Assembly: GCA_030674875.1 (NCBI GenBank)
Contig: JASXSU010000002.1
Location: 372,001-436,000 of the forward strand
Length of the DNA: 64,000 nucleotides
Direction: 5' to 3'
Origin: Candidatus Endonucleibacter sp. (ex Gigantidas childressi)
GTDB taxonomy: Bacteria > Pseudomonadota > Gammaproteobacteria > Pseudomonadales > Endozoicomonadaceae
Shown here: piece after piece, positions 56,642-64,000 of the stretch
Numbering within the stretch: position 1 is the stretch's first letter
Layout: every line of letters starts with the position of its first letter
Program-made: the position numbers and the translations under genes
The notes under the pieces: generated by a model
What the model was told of the DNA's origin: nothing
Databases searched by the model: none
Seen by the model: only the letters and a program-made list of their open reading frames with translations

Positions 56642-58366
56642 TCATGGGGTGCAGCTTTTGTGTCTCGCACATGGCGTATTAACGTTGTCTTTTTTTAAAA
56701 TAAGCTGCCAGTGCATTTGATCATGAAGAAATACAATTGGATTATAAGTATTAATAGCACTAATAATTTCATCTTCGGAGCACAATAAATTAACTTGATT
56801 TTGTCCTAAGTATAATTCGCCTCTCAACGACCATGCTGTACTTTCTTCCCTTTCTATAATGATAATTAAAAATATACGTTCAATCAATGGCAAAAAAACA
56901 TGCCTAATAATGTTGTCATCACCCCACATAGCAGCACCTCGTGTGCCTTCATGGCAAAATGATTCCCCCATTAGCTTATAAGCCTCTGTGTTGTTGTCAA
57001 AGTCTTCAGATATCAATATAGCGACCACTTCTTTGCTATATTCATAAAGGTCAATCCCACTAACATCACTCTCTTTATCATGATCCTTGTAATAATCAGT
57101 AGCCAGAAGTTTACTTTTTTCTTCTTTATTTGCATTAAAAAAGTTGGCAAAAGAATGATACATGCATAAATCATCTGCAGGACTTTTGATAACTTCATAC
57201 CCTCCAGATTTTAAAAACATACTTAAGCAATCAATAGCTTGCAACTTTTCTTGTGCGCCAAAAAAACCAATGTCCGTCATGTGAAAAAATAGCGCCAACA
57301 TGGGTTTAAGCCGTTCACGATCATTACCATCACTCTGCCCACTATCATTGCAAATGTTTAGATGAGAAAAACTGTCAGCTAAATCGACTGCAGATTCAAC
57401 GCTACTATCTTCTGGTTTAACTGCATCTTCCTGATTTTTTATATCCTCATAGCTTTGCATAGGAATAGTTATGACTCTAGCTTTCTTACCATCATTTATA
57501 TAAATAAGCGCTGTATCTTCTATGTTTAAACTCTCAGATATTTCTTTTTGGTGAGGCTTATTAATATTAATAAAGGAAGTACGATTGCATACTGCTTTCC
57601 TAATATTTAGTTTTTGTGTACAAGAGTTACTGTTGTTTTTCGGATCGTAATTTTTACAGTTAACTCTGCAACCACTTAACGCATCTTCAAACTTCATTAG
57701 CTCAAAATTAATAGGTAGTCTAAACAATTTTCTCGTCTCTGAATCTACACTAAGAAACTCAACTACATTAATTATAATATGAGCGTATAATCTAGACGTC
57801 TCTGGACCTTGCTTGAGAACCACTTTCCATTTCATATGGTCTATAGCTGCCTTAATATGATTCATCCAGTGCTCATATGCTTCGTAATCCCAGACTTCAA
57901 ACGAAAAAACCATTGTTATAAAAAATTTACCACTTATTCGAGGCAGACTAGAACTAACAAGGCCGTCAACGCTTGTCGTAGATACAGAAAACCCTGGATC
58001 GCCATCACATGTCAACGCTCTACAAAAACCAGAACGATTTATTGCCCATCCAACAAAATTTGATGCTAATACTGAAACTTCCGATATGCATGGTGGGATT
58101 TTGTACGTAACACAAAACAATTCGGTTTTTCTATCAAGTGTAGCTCCCAACTCCATTTCAAGTGGGAGACAACTATTTTCTTTCGTAATGTTTAACACGA
58201 TATCAGCTACTTCGGATTGAGTAAATTTTTTGATACTACTATACATGACAATAATGCTCGGCGGTTCTTGATCAATTCCTGCTAGCGCATACTTGTGTAA
58301 GAACAATAGTATAAATAATGTAATAATTTTTTTCATATTGGATTGACACATAGTAAATTTAAACAT
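56642..58366 (-). CDS. secreted protein with OTU-like cysteine protease domain (574 aa)
   Basis: The ATG at 58366 is favoured by GGAG 6 bases upstream. The N-terminus MFKFTMCQSNMKK plus IITLFILLFLHKYALAG is a signal peptide. Residues to about 330 are unrecognised, with scattered cysteines. The C-terminal part resembles OTU deubiquitinases: YEVIKSPADDLCMYHSFANF (Asp398, Cys401), then GAAMWGDDNIIRHVF, and NPIVFLHDQMHWQLILKK (His552), in the OTU order D-x2-C ... W-G ... H-W. OTU enzymes cut ubiquitin chains, a host target, and are known bacterial effectors. Enzyme activity is inferred, not shown. It is flanked by IS4-type relics. Confidence 0.68.
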   Translation of the reverse strand: MFKFTMCQSNMKKIITLFILLFLHKYALAGIDQEPPSIIVMYSSIKKFTQSEVADIVLNITKENSCLPLEMELGATLDRKTELFCVTYKIPPCISEVSVLASNFVGWAINRSGFCRALTCDGDPGFSVSTTSVDGLVSSSLPRISGKFFITMVFSFEVWDYEAYEHWMNHIKAAIDHMKWKVVLKQGPETSRLYAHIIINVVEFLSVDSETRKLFRLPINFELMKFEDALSGCRVNCKNYDPKNNSNSCTQKLNIRKAVCNRTSFININKPHQKEISESLNIEDTALIYINDGKKARVITIPMQSYEDIKNQEDAVKPEDSSVESAVDLADSFSHLNICNDSGQSDGNDRERLKPMLALFFHMTDIGFFGAQEKLQAIDCLSMFLKSGGYEVIKSPADDLCMYHSFANFFNANKEEKSKLLATDYYKDHDKESDVSGIDLYEYSKEVVAILISEDFDNNTEAYKLMGESFCHEGTRGAAMWGDDNIIRHVFLPLIERIFLIIIIEREESTAWSLRGELYLGQNQVNLLCSEDEIISAINTYNPIVFLHDQMHWQLILKKDNVNTPCARHKSCTP

Positions 58367-58392
58367 AAAACACTCCAAAAGAATTATATAAA

Positions 58393-58479
58393 GAGACTTC
58401 AGTATAACCAACCACTTCAGTGACCGTCATTCAACTTACCCCACTTTATCATCCCTTACGAAGTTCGCCAAGGAGTTTA
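58393..58479. mobile_element. IS5-type end relic
   Basis: AGAGACTTCAGTATAACCAAC and the following 70 bases match the 591-680 end of IS5 copy 1, including TACGAAGTTCGCCAAGGAGTT. It stops where the IS4-type end CCTATGTACGG begins. Confidence 0.65.
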
Positions 58480-58480
58480 A

Positions 58481-59368
58481 CCTATGTACGGTACAAAACA
58501 TTTAGAAGATTTAAAAAAGTTGTTTCATCATTTTTTGCACAGCTGTTTTTGAGCACCCATCTAAGCCTATCCAAACCTTATCGAAACAGACTCTAGGCTG
58601 GACGGTAATGCTTGTTCAGCGACAATTGATTTACATTCCCATAACACCGGCGCCCTACTAGTAGGCACCACACAACAGCAATCCTCAGTAGTCCCATCAG
58701 CTTATCCATCCTCTCAAGGTTCGTCATATGTGTGGACTCCAAATCAAAGCCACGACTTTTTAGATTGCCAAACATGGTTTCAATACTCCAGCGCTTACTG
58801 TAGTCATCTATTATATATACTGTCTGGCTTTTTAGTAGCTACCACGATCAACAATCCGTTCAGAGTTCGATGGGCTGCAATATAGAGCGGTACGACAGAT
58901 ACTTTCTTTTTGCTATGCCACGTTACTGTTTGATTGATACTAACTCCTCTGCATAGCTTGCCAATAGCAATCTTTTTGCTTCGATGTTCCACCTCATTGT
59001 TGTTTTTAACCCGAATTTTGCATAACAGTTTATTTTGACGTAACTAGTCTAACCATTCGTGGCCTATAAACTCACGATCTGCCAGAAGGTTATCAATTCT
59101 CTTTATGGGAATGAGATTTAGTACACGCTCCATTACCGCTATGCGTTCATCGGTATTGGAGTTACCTACTTTTTTGTCAAGACACCCCAAACAATAGGAA
59201 TTGAGGTTCCTTGCCAGCAATTGATACCACCAGATAGTTGACGTTTTGGGAGCCATGCTTCCAGTTGGTTCTATTCATGCACAGGGTAAAGAGATCTATG
59301 TCCAGGCAGCTCAGAATCAGCTCACCTAGCTGCTCAAAACTGTAGTCATAGTCAGCGAAAAATCGCTT
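58481..59368 (-). pseudogene. IS4-type transposase relic (C-terminal two thirds)
   Basis: Frames 59377-59177, 59256-59044, 58992-58804 and 58775-58593 read in sequence as one IS4-type transposase. CMNRTNWKHGSQNVNYLVVSI is the first Asp region (here Asn in place of Asp at one catalytic-like position). LLADREFIGHEW is the second, and IETMFGNLKSRGF the Glu region. Several frameshifts separate them. The N-terminus is cut by the repeat at 59369. Confidence 0.75.
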
Positions 59369-59495
59369 TATACCCAAAGCATTTCAAATTGCTACTAGGC
59401 AGTAAGTAACCGAAGCCCGTGAGCCTACGAGTAGTAGGTGATCGGGGTGAGCGAACGCAGCCAACAACGTAGCAACTTGAAAGGCGACGGGTATA
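59369..59495. repeat. family-A repeat separating IS4 and IS30 relics
   Basis: Nearly identical in ends and centre to the 126-bp copies inside the IS5-type transposases: TATACCCAAAGCATTTCAAA at left, GTAGCAACTTGAAAGGCGAC and GGGTATA at right. It lies exactly at the break between the two transposase relics. Confidence 0.8.
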
Positions 59496-60125
59496 GACCT
59501 TTTACCCATCACGGTATCTATTTCCCAATGACTTAGTATTTCACGCGTTTCTACTTCAGCTAGTCGGTCTGCTATATTGCGCTTATTAGCAATCCTGCCT
59601 CGACTATAATAAGCCTTGTAGCGTTTACGTCTTCGCTTTTGAGCACAACGCAAGTGCTTCCATAGCAAGCCGCCTTTCTTTTTATCACGCCAAATATATC
59701 GATAAATAGTTTCATGGCTAAAGCAACGTACACCTATCCGTTTTAAGTAACCCGTAATCTGTTCAGGGCTCCGTTGTTTATGTAAGAGTTGCCTAATGAT
59801 CACGTAATCCTTTTCTGTAAAATGTTGATTTCTCCTTGAACGTCGACGTCGAACTCTTGTACCTTGCTGTGCCCTGATGGGTCGATATGAGCCATCCTTA
59901 TGCCAACAAGTATTGCGTTGAAATTATCGATATATGGTACTTCGGTGTTTTTCCGATAAGCTGTGGCAATGTCCGTAAAACTTAATCCTTGCCATTTTAG
60001 CGCGACTACCATATATCTATCACCCTCGGTGAGCTGTTGATACTTCATAGGTTTTTACTTCGTGATTGGATCAAAAAACTAAGGATATCGCAGTTCATCG
60101 TTTTTATTAAATTGAGTGTCGCACT
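59496..60125 (-). pseudogene. IS30-type transposase relic (N-terminal half)
   Basis: Starts MKYQQLTEGDRYMVVALKWQG at 60048, then helix-turn-helix remnants, a frameshift, and IIRQLLHKQRSPEQITGYLKR with HETIYRYIWRDKKKG. It ends at HWEIDTVMGK (first catalytic Asp), where the repeat interrupts. It is the same IS30 subtype as the C-terminal relic at 20784-21385. The 5' end is near 60120 and abuts an IS5-type piece. Confidence 0.75.
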
Positions 60126-60129
60126 TAGT

Positions 60130-60482
60130 ATATGAATTCGGCAGCCGTAACACGGGCTGGTGGTGAGCGTCCTTTTGCCACCTATAAAAGACACTACGGA
60201 CTTGCCTGAACTCGGTTCATGGGCCTTGCCAAAAATGCGACAATTTATGGGCTGGCCGCTATTGCTGCGAACATTCGTAAAGGTACTAAGTTTTTGGTGC
60301 TCTATGGTGTGTCAAAACCATGTTATACAGGATAGGTACGTTAAAAATCAGTCCGAAGCACTAAAATCAGTGTATAAAACAAATGATTTGATGCTCAACG
60401 CCTAAGGAAGCTTAGTAATGGCTGACAAAACTTGGAAAGTTCAATTACCGTGACCAAAGTCGTTGGTTATACTGAGGTCTCA
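60130..60482 (+). pseudogene. IS5-type 3' end relic (inverted relative to copy 1)
   Basis: Reverse complement of IS5 copy 1 from about 591 to 900, ending in TTGGTTATACTGAGGTCTC. The residues GSWALPKMRQFMGWPLLLR and ENFVMADKTWKVQ-like pieces correspond to the degenerate 3' transposase end. An IS30-type element appears to have inserted next to it. Confidence 0.7.
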
Positions 60483-60696
60483 CAAAGTTATTAAATATTT
60501 TTATATGTAAATGTTAGTATCACTAACTAAATATATTATTTCTATTGTATCTACAGAAACTTTTTTATGTTCAACATGTCATACATATAGAATTTGATCA
60601 TTTTAATAGCACTGTTTGTCTGGATTATTATGACTGCTTCACCGTAATGGCTACGACCACTACTAACCATCAAACTGCAATAAGGAACTTTATATC
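60483..60696. other. upstream region of the kinase-like gene
   Basis: 214 bp, AT-rich. AAGGAAC lies about 8 bases before the ATG at 60697. No clear promoter boxes were fixed. Confidence 0.35.
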
Positions 60697-62076
60697 ATGC
60701 ACGCAAATACGGGGATAATTAATATGCAACCAAATATAGAAAATATAGATAACGGACCGATAAAATCTAATAAACATGAGATTGATAAGCACAGTAATTT
60801 AAGTGCTGGAGGCACCATATCAGCCTATGATAAATACTTAGTTGACATAAACGCACAAAAACCATCTTTCTCACTTGCTATCTGCACTTTAAATACCTTT
60901 CAGCATACAAAGAGATTAAAGAAAATATTATTAGCTCTTGCAATTTTATGTGTAACATTCACTGAATTGAAAGCTGACTTTAAATCATTCCCTATTATGC
61001 AAGAATTTAAATATATCACCTCAGAAGATAATGCTATTGACCGGTTGTTTCATGACCAGGTTTATACTGTTTCAAAAATAACAAGAACAAGCATTCAAGC
61101 AAAAAATATCTATGCCGTCACCACTTCTGAAAAAAAATGGTTTGTGAAAATAATAAGAGATGACTGCTATTTATGCTCTAGCACTTCATTTGATTATGAG
61201 TGGGAATTAAAATATGCCCAGAACAAACATGATTTATTAAAAACAGTAAATGCTGAAATGATAGTACCTAATGAAAGTGCAAGTTTTTTCTTGCGAAATA
61301 AAAACCATATCATCGTAAGTTACCCATGGGCTCCTGGAAAAACTTTACAAGAAATTTATACCGAGCATTATTTAGGAAACAGAACCTCACAAACATTGAA
61401 TAAGGCGATGTATAGATACGGGCAAGTGCTAGCAACTACACACCTAGATCAGAATGAGCCTGAAGATAATATGGATAGATTATTAGAAAGAGCGCCACGG
61501 ATATCATTAGATGATAGACATGGAGGAAATACAAAATATTTTGAAAGTGACGATAAGATATATTTACTTGATTTATCAACTATACACACTAATATGGACC
61601 CTGATACCGTTGGAAAATCAATAATATCAACCATCAGTGATATTTGCGAGTTACTAGCTCACTTTCTAAAATCCGAGGATTATCAATCTAGTATTCACGC
61701 TGACAGCCCTCAAGAGATACTGACGCATGGCCGAGAATATGTGATTAGTACTTTAAATCAATTTATTGCAGGTTATATATCAGCCTCACCAAATTATAAC
61801 CCCAATGTAATTAAAAGCATGTTTCGGCAACAAATCACTGCTGTTTTTAAAGATTTCTGTGCTATTGGGTCTTGCCAATTGTTTTGCAATATAATCCATA
61901 ATATGCATTTACTAAAATCACTGCAAGAAACTAATATTTTAGATATAATGATTCAGCTACCGCTACATTTGGGTGCGGTGCCGCCCTATCCATCCGTAGC
62001 AAAGTGCCGCTCTCCTGAGAATAGTGAACATTGCTCGGCATTACGCCTTGACGATGAATATACCTATACCCCTTGA
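60697..62076 (+). CDS. kinase-like protein with internal signal/anchor segment (459 aa)
   Basis: The pattern of a phosphotransferase (APH/protein-kinase-like fold) is visible. VTTSEKKWFVKIIRDD gives Lys151 on a strand, with Glu in FDYEWELKYA following. IIVSYPWAPGKTL (205-217) is hinge-like. The catalytic loop DDRHGGNTKYF gives Asp273, His275 and Asn278. KIYLLDLSTIH gives Asp292 in the metal-binding position. A hydrophobic segment (LKKILLALAILCVTF, 74-88) ending near ELKAD looks like an export signal behind a 70-residue lead; no ATG lies closer. The last ~34 residues (from about 426) are encoded by an IS5 relic. The substrate is unknown; a host-directed kinase is possible. Confidence 0.65.
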   Translation: MHANTGIINMQPNIENIDNGPIKSNKHEIDKHSNLSAGGTISAYDKYLVDINAQKPSFSLAICTLNTFQHTKRLKKILLALAILCVTFTELKADFKSFPIMQEFKYITSEDNAIDRLFHDQVYTVSKITRTSIQAKNIYAVTTSEKKWFVKIIRDDCYLCSSTSFDYEWELKYAQNKHDLLKTVNAEMIVPNESASFFLRNKNHIIVSYPWAPGKTLQEIYTEHYLGNRTSQTLNKAMYRYGQVLATTHLDQNEPEDNMDRLLERAPRISLDDRHGGNTKYFESDDKIYLLDLSTIHTNMDPDTVGKSIISTISDICELLAHFLKSEDYQSSIHADSPQEILTHGREYVISTLNQFIAGYISASPNYNPNVIKSMFRQQITAVFKDFCAIGSCQLFCNIIHNMHLLKSLQETNILDIMIQLPLHLGAVPPYPSVAKCRSPENSEHCSALRLDDEYTYTP

Positions 62077-62090
62077 AGGAAAAAGAAGAG
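61974..62090 (-). pseudogene. IS5-type relic overlapping the 3' end of the kinase-like gene
   Basis: GCGGTGCCGCCCTATCC through CTCCTGAGAATAGTGAACATTG and TTACGCCTTGACGATGAATA matches IS5 copies at 1060-1145 and 29801-29890. The kinase-like frame runs through it and stops at its edge, where a family-A end (TATACCCCTTGAAGG) begins. Confidence 0.6.
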
Positions 62091-62206
62091 CTAACAACGG
62101 CTGTGAGTAATGGTATTAAAAAGATACTATACATCACGAACTTTACCAAAAAAATGAATCACGTATTCGGCAAGAATCAGTAGCCAGACTCAAAAATAAA
62201 AGTAAT

Positions 62207-62332
62207 ATGGTGTTAAATGTTATACCTATAAATATTACTACACCAAAAACTGTTACTATAGCTTTATATGAGTATGAAGACCTTACAAAAGCAGAATACA
62301 AACTGGCATATTTACAAGGCGCTGGCGTATAG
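62207..62332 (+). CDS. possible small protein (41 aa)
   Basis: ATG-led frame MVLNVIPINITTPKTVTIAL, ending YLQGAGV. The frame is open some 100 bases further upstream without an ATG. No ribosome site is evident and nothing is recognised in it. It may be the end of a decayed gene ahead of ssb. Confidence 0.2.
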   Translation: MVLNVIPINITTPKTVTIALYEYEDLTKAEYKLAYLQGAGV

Positions 62333-62424
62333 CTGGTCGGATGAATGTGATCTAGATATGGAAATGTACCATTTAAAATACCACATATCATAAATCACAC
62401 AACATTAAATATTAAGGAGTTAAT

Positions 62425-62844
62425 ATGTCAGAGTGTGGGGTAAATAAAGTAATTATACTGGGTAATATTGGTGTCGTTTCAGAGCCAAGAATTACAAATG
62501 ATGGTGAATCAGTTCTTAATATGTCCGTAGCAACTAGCGAGCAATGGAAAAGTAAAGAAGGCTCACAGAATAACAAAACTGAATGGCATCGTATAACCAT
62601 TTTTGGTAAGTTGGCGGAAGTTGCACAACAATACGTGCAAAAAGGCTCTAAAATTTATTTGGAAGGAAAATTGAGAACTACTAAATATATAGGCAATGAT
62701 GGCGCTGAAAAATATAGCACAAGTATTATTGTAGATAGCATCAATGGCGTCCTACGATTCATAAGCTATAAAGATCAAACACCGATACAGTACACAGCCG
62801 ATGAAGCTAGGCGTATTCTTGCTAATCAAACCCAGCAACAATAA
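62425..62844 (+). CDS. ssb: single-stranded DNA-binding protein, accessory copy
   Basis: OB-fold SSB of 139 aa: VNKVIILGNIGVVSEPR (7-23), SVATSEQWKSKEGSQNNKTEWHRITIFGKLAEVAQQYVQKGSKIYLEGKLRT in order, then YSTSIIVDS. AAGGAGTT precedes the ATG. The C-terminal part is short (after about residue 110) and ends ILANQTQQQ. The acidic tip (DDDIPF type) that recruits partner proteins in chromosomal SSB is missing. Together with its place in an IS-rich island, this suggests a mobile-element or plasmid-derived copy. Confidence 0.88.
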   Translation: MSECGVNKVIILGNIGVVSEPRITNDGESVLNMSVATSEQWKSKEGSQNNKTEWHRITIFGKLAEVAQQYVQKGSKIYLEGKLRTTKYIGNDGAEKYSTSIIVDSINGVLRFISYKDQTPIQYTADEARRILANQTQQQ

Positions 62845-62862
62845 TAAAAGGATTATACTATG

Positions 62863-63003
62863 GAAGACCTACGTACTGTACAAAAAACCTGAAGACCTTG
62901 ATTTTCAAGGCATAATTTAGTATGACGTGACTCTCAGACAAGGTAACCTGCAAGGTCTTTTACCCCAGAATAGGTTATGGTTGTTGAACATGAAAGACGT
63001 AAC
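62863..63003 (+). mobile_element. IS4-type left end relic
   Basis: CCTACGTACTGTACAAAAAACC and the 120-base lead match 47377-47500, up to ATGAAAGACGTAA. The IS30 copy C starts at the next base, so it inserted into or recombined with the IS4-type gene start. Confidence 0.65.
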
Positions 63004-63406
63004 GCTGGATTAATATACTAAGTGCAATTGACTGAAATTTTATAGGTGAGCCAGCTGTCGGTATATTTGTAGCTCTCACACTAAAAATGGAAGCCAAGAA
63101 TGAGTACTCAAACCAGGCAATACAAGCAGCTGACTCAAGGGCAACGGTATCAGATTGAGGCTCTTCTTGGAACAGGCTACATGCAGAAAGAAGTCGCAGT
63201 GTCAGTAGGCATCAGTGAGAGTGCTTTATCACGAGAGTTGAGTTGTAATGCCAGTGATGATGGCTACGGTGCTGAAAGAGCCCACGCACTTGCCAGTCAG
63301 CGTAGAGTGACAGCTACAAATTTCAGCAAAACAGATGAACGGTACATGCCCATAATAAAGAAAGACCTATTGCTTGGTTGGTCTCCTGAAAATATCAGTT
63401 TCCGAT
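63004..63406 (+). mobile_element. IS30-type insertion sequence, copy C (5' part only)
   Basis: Left end GCTGGATTAATATACTAAGTG as in copies A and B. Its transposase starts at ATG 63100 (MSTQTRQYKQLTQGQRYQIEALLGTGYMQKE); the N-terminal 102 codons are open, with no early lesion. It breaks at ISFR near 63405, where a family-A-like remnant (GAAGGCGACAAGCTAGC) begins. The catalytic core is lost. Confidence 0.85.
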
Positions 63407-63600
63407 GAAGGCGACAAGCTAGCAAGTTCCATTATTCTAAGAGCAGGAGATGATTGAGGTGGATAACCTACGCCTTCAATAGTAACGGATATAGGTCAGG
63501 AAAGTGGCTAGACAAAGAGCTTGGGCTGTGCTGTGAGTTATTTGTCATGCCGTATTTTATCAGAATCTGATCGTCTTGATTGAGTTATTCTGAGGTTTAA
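63407..63600 (-). pseudogene. repeat remnant and IS5-type 5' end relic
   Basis: Repeat pieces (CCTTCAATAGTAACGGATATAG, about 63463-63485) precede a diverged match to 1820-1921 of IS5 copy 1: GGGCTGTGCTGTGAGTTATT, then GTCATGCCG and GATTGAGTTATTCTGAGGT at its end. Only about 100 bases of the IS remain. Confidence 0.55.
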
Positions 63601-63871
63601 AAATACAACTCTCTTTTCCTTTTTCAGTGTACTGTGATTAGAATGGTAGTTATACTCGATATCTCTGGGTACAATACGTGTTCTGGAAGTTTATCAATAC
63701 AGGCAATCCCTAGGAGGCATCACCCTCTATTTGCTACAATACCAGCTTATAAAGTAGACCCTGTGACTAGCTCAAGAGCAGTAGCCACGGACTCTAAATA
63801 AAGCTGTTACTTTTAATGCTTATATACGGTGCTTCCCATCGTGTACTGAAGAATGAAAAGCGATCAAAGCC
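63601..63871. other. bamD upstream region
   Basis: 271 bp, no gene. It should contain the bamD promoter now detached from rluD; no clear boxes were fixed. Confidence 0.35.
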
Positions 63872-64000
63872 ATGACTAAACTGAAAACCAACCTAACATG
63901 TCTGCTACCCTTGCTACTTAGCACACTTATTGTGACTGGTTGCGCCTCAAAAGGAGATAAAGATAGCCTGCCAGAGGCTCTATCTGAAACAGAAATTTAT
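63872..64000 (+). CDS. bamD: outer membrane assembly lipoprotein BamD (start only)
   Basis: 43 codons to the window edge: MTKLKTNLTC, a hydrophobic segment, then the lipobox VTGCAS with Cys24 as lipidation site. LPEALSETEIY follows, matching the (L)SEVELY-type start of the first TPR of BamD/ComL. BamD is an outer membrane lipoprotein of the BAM complex. In related genomes bamD faces rluD directly, which supports the identity. Only the N-terminus can be judged. Confidence 0.75.
   Translation, partial: MTKLKTNLTCLLPLLLSTLIVTGCASKGDKDSLPEALSETEIY

Noticed and set aside
60160-60405. 81-aa plus-strand frame
   Set aside because: Antisense of the IS5 3' end; the same frame appears shortened opposite copy 1.
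1-64000. tRNA or rRNA genes
   Set aside because: None was recognised by eye on either strand; a covariance-model scan would be decisive.

Overview
The window is AT-rich gammaproteobacterial chromosome. Several ordinary housekeeping blocks are separated by insertion-sequence debris, small palindromic repeats and genes for large secreted proteins of unknown or eukaryote-like type. Gene content and order (yciO-trpS-scpA-scpB, lptF-lptG opposite pepA-holC-valS, rluD-pgeF, bamD), heavy IS decay and the secreted proteins suggest a host-associated bacterium of the Endozoicomonas type. The species is inference only; no rRNA or tRNA gene was seen.

Layout. 0-4.7 kb: decayed relic of a secreted-protein gene, a dead IS5-type element, an intact 402-aa secreted protein, then repeat debris. 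4.7-12.9 kb: yciO, trpS, scpA, scpB; rnm/trpH on the other strand; yciB, yciI and class I fumarase. 13.1-27.3 kb (accessory): a 2254-aa secreted protein with a cysteine cluster, IS4/IS30 relics, then four tandem paralogous secreted proteins separated by fragments of the lptG 3' half. 27.4-36.1 kb: lptG and lptF (minus) against pepA, holC and valS (plus), with a truncated IS5-type copy between. 36.8-45.2 kb: leucine/isovalerate degradation operon liuABCDE plus acetoacetyl-CoA synthetase. 45.4-47.2 kb: NarL-type response regulator, broken dinF, tusA. 47.2-53.3 kb: IS30 copies and a type II restriction-modification system (C5 methyltransferase, broken vsr, MvaI/BcnI-type nuclease) followed by a DUF4917 fragment. 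53.3-56.2 kb: yceH, pgeF, rluD. 56.3-63.9 kb: an island inserted between rluD and bamD carrying an OTU-protease-like secreted protein, a kinase-like secreted protein and an extra SSB within nested IS relics. bamD runs off the end.

How it fits together. The core genes look intact and conventional. The accessory DNA shows one recurring process: IS and MITE-like elements accumulate, decay and rearrange, and genes for secreted, probably host-directed proteins sit among them. The best candidates for undescribed biology are the tandem secreted family (C-x2-C...C-x-C) with lptG duplication scars and its possible relation to the N-terminus of the 2254-aa protein, the OTU-like and kinase-like secreted proteins, and a 126-bp repeat sitting in frame inside the IS5-type transposase in two separate copies.
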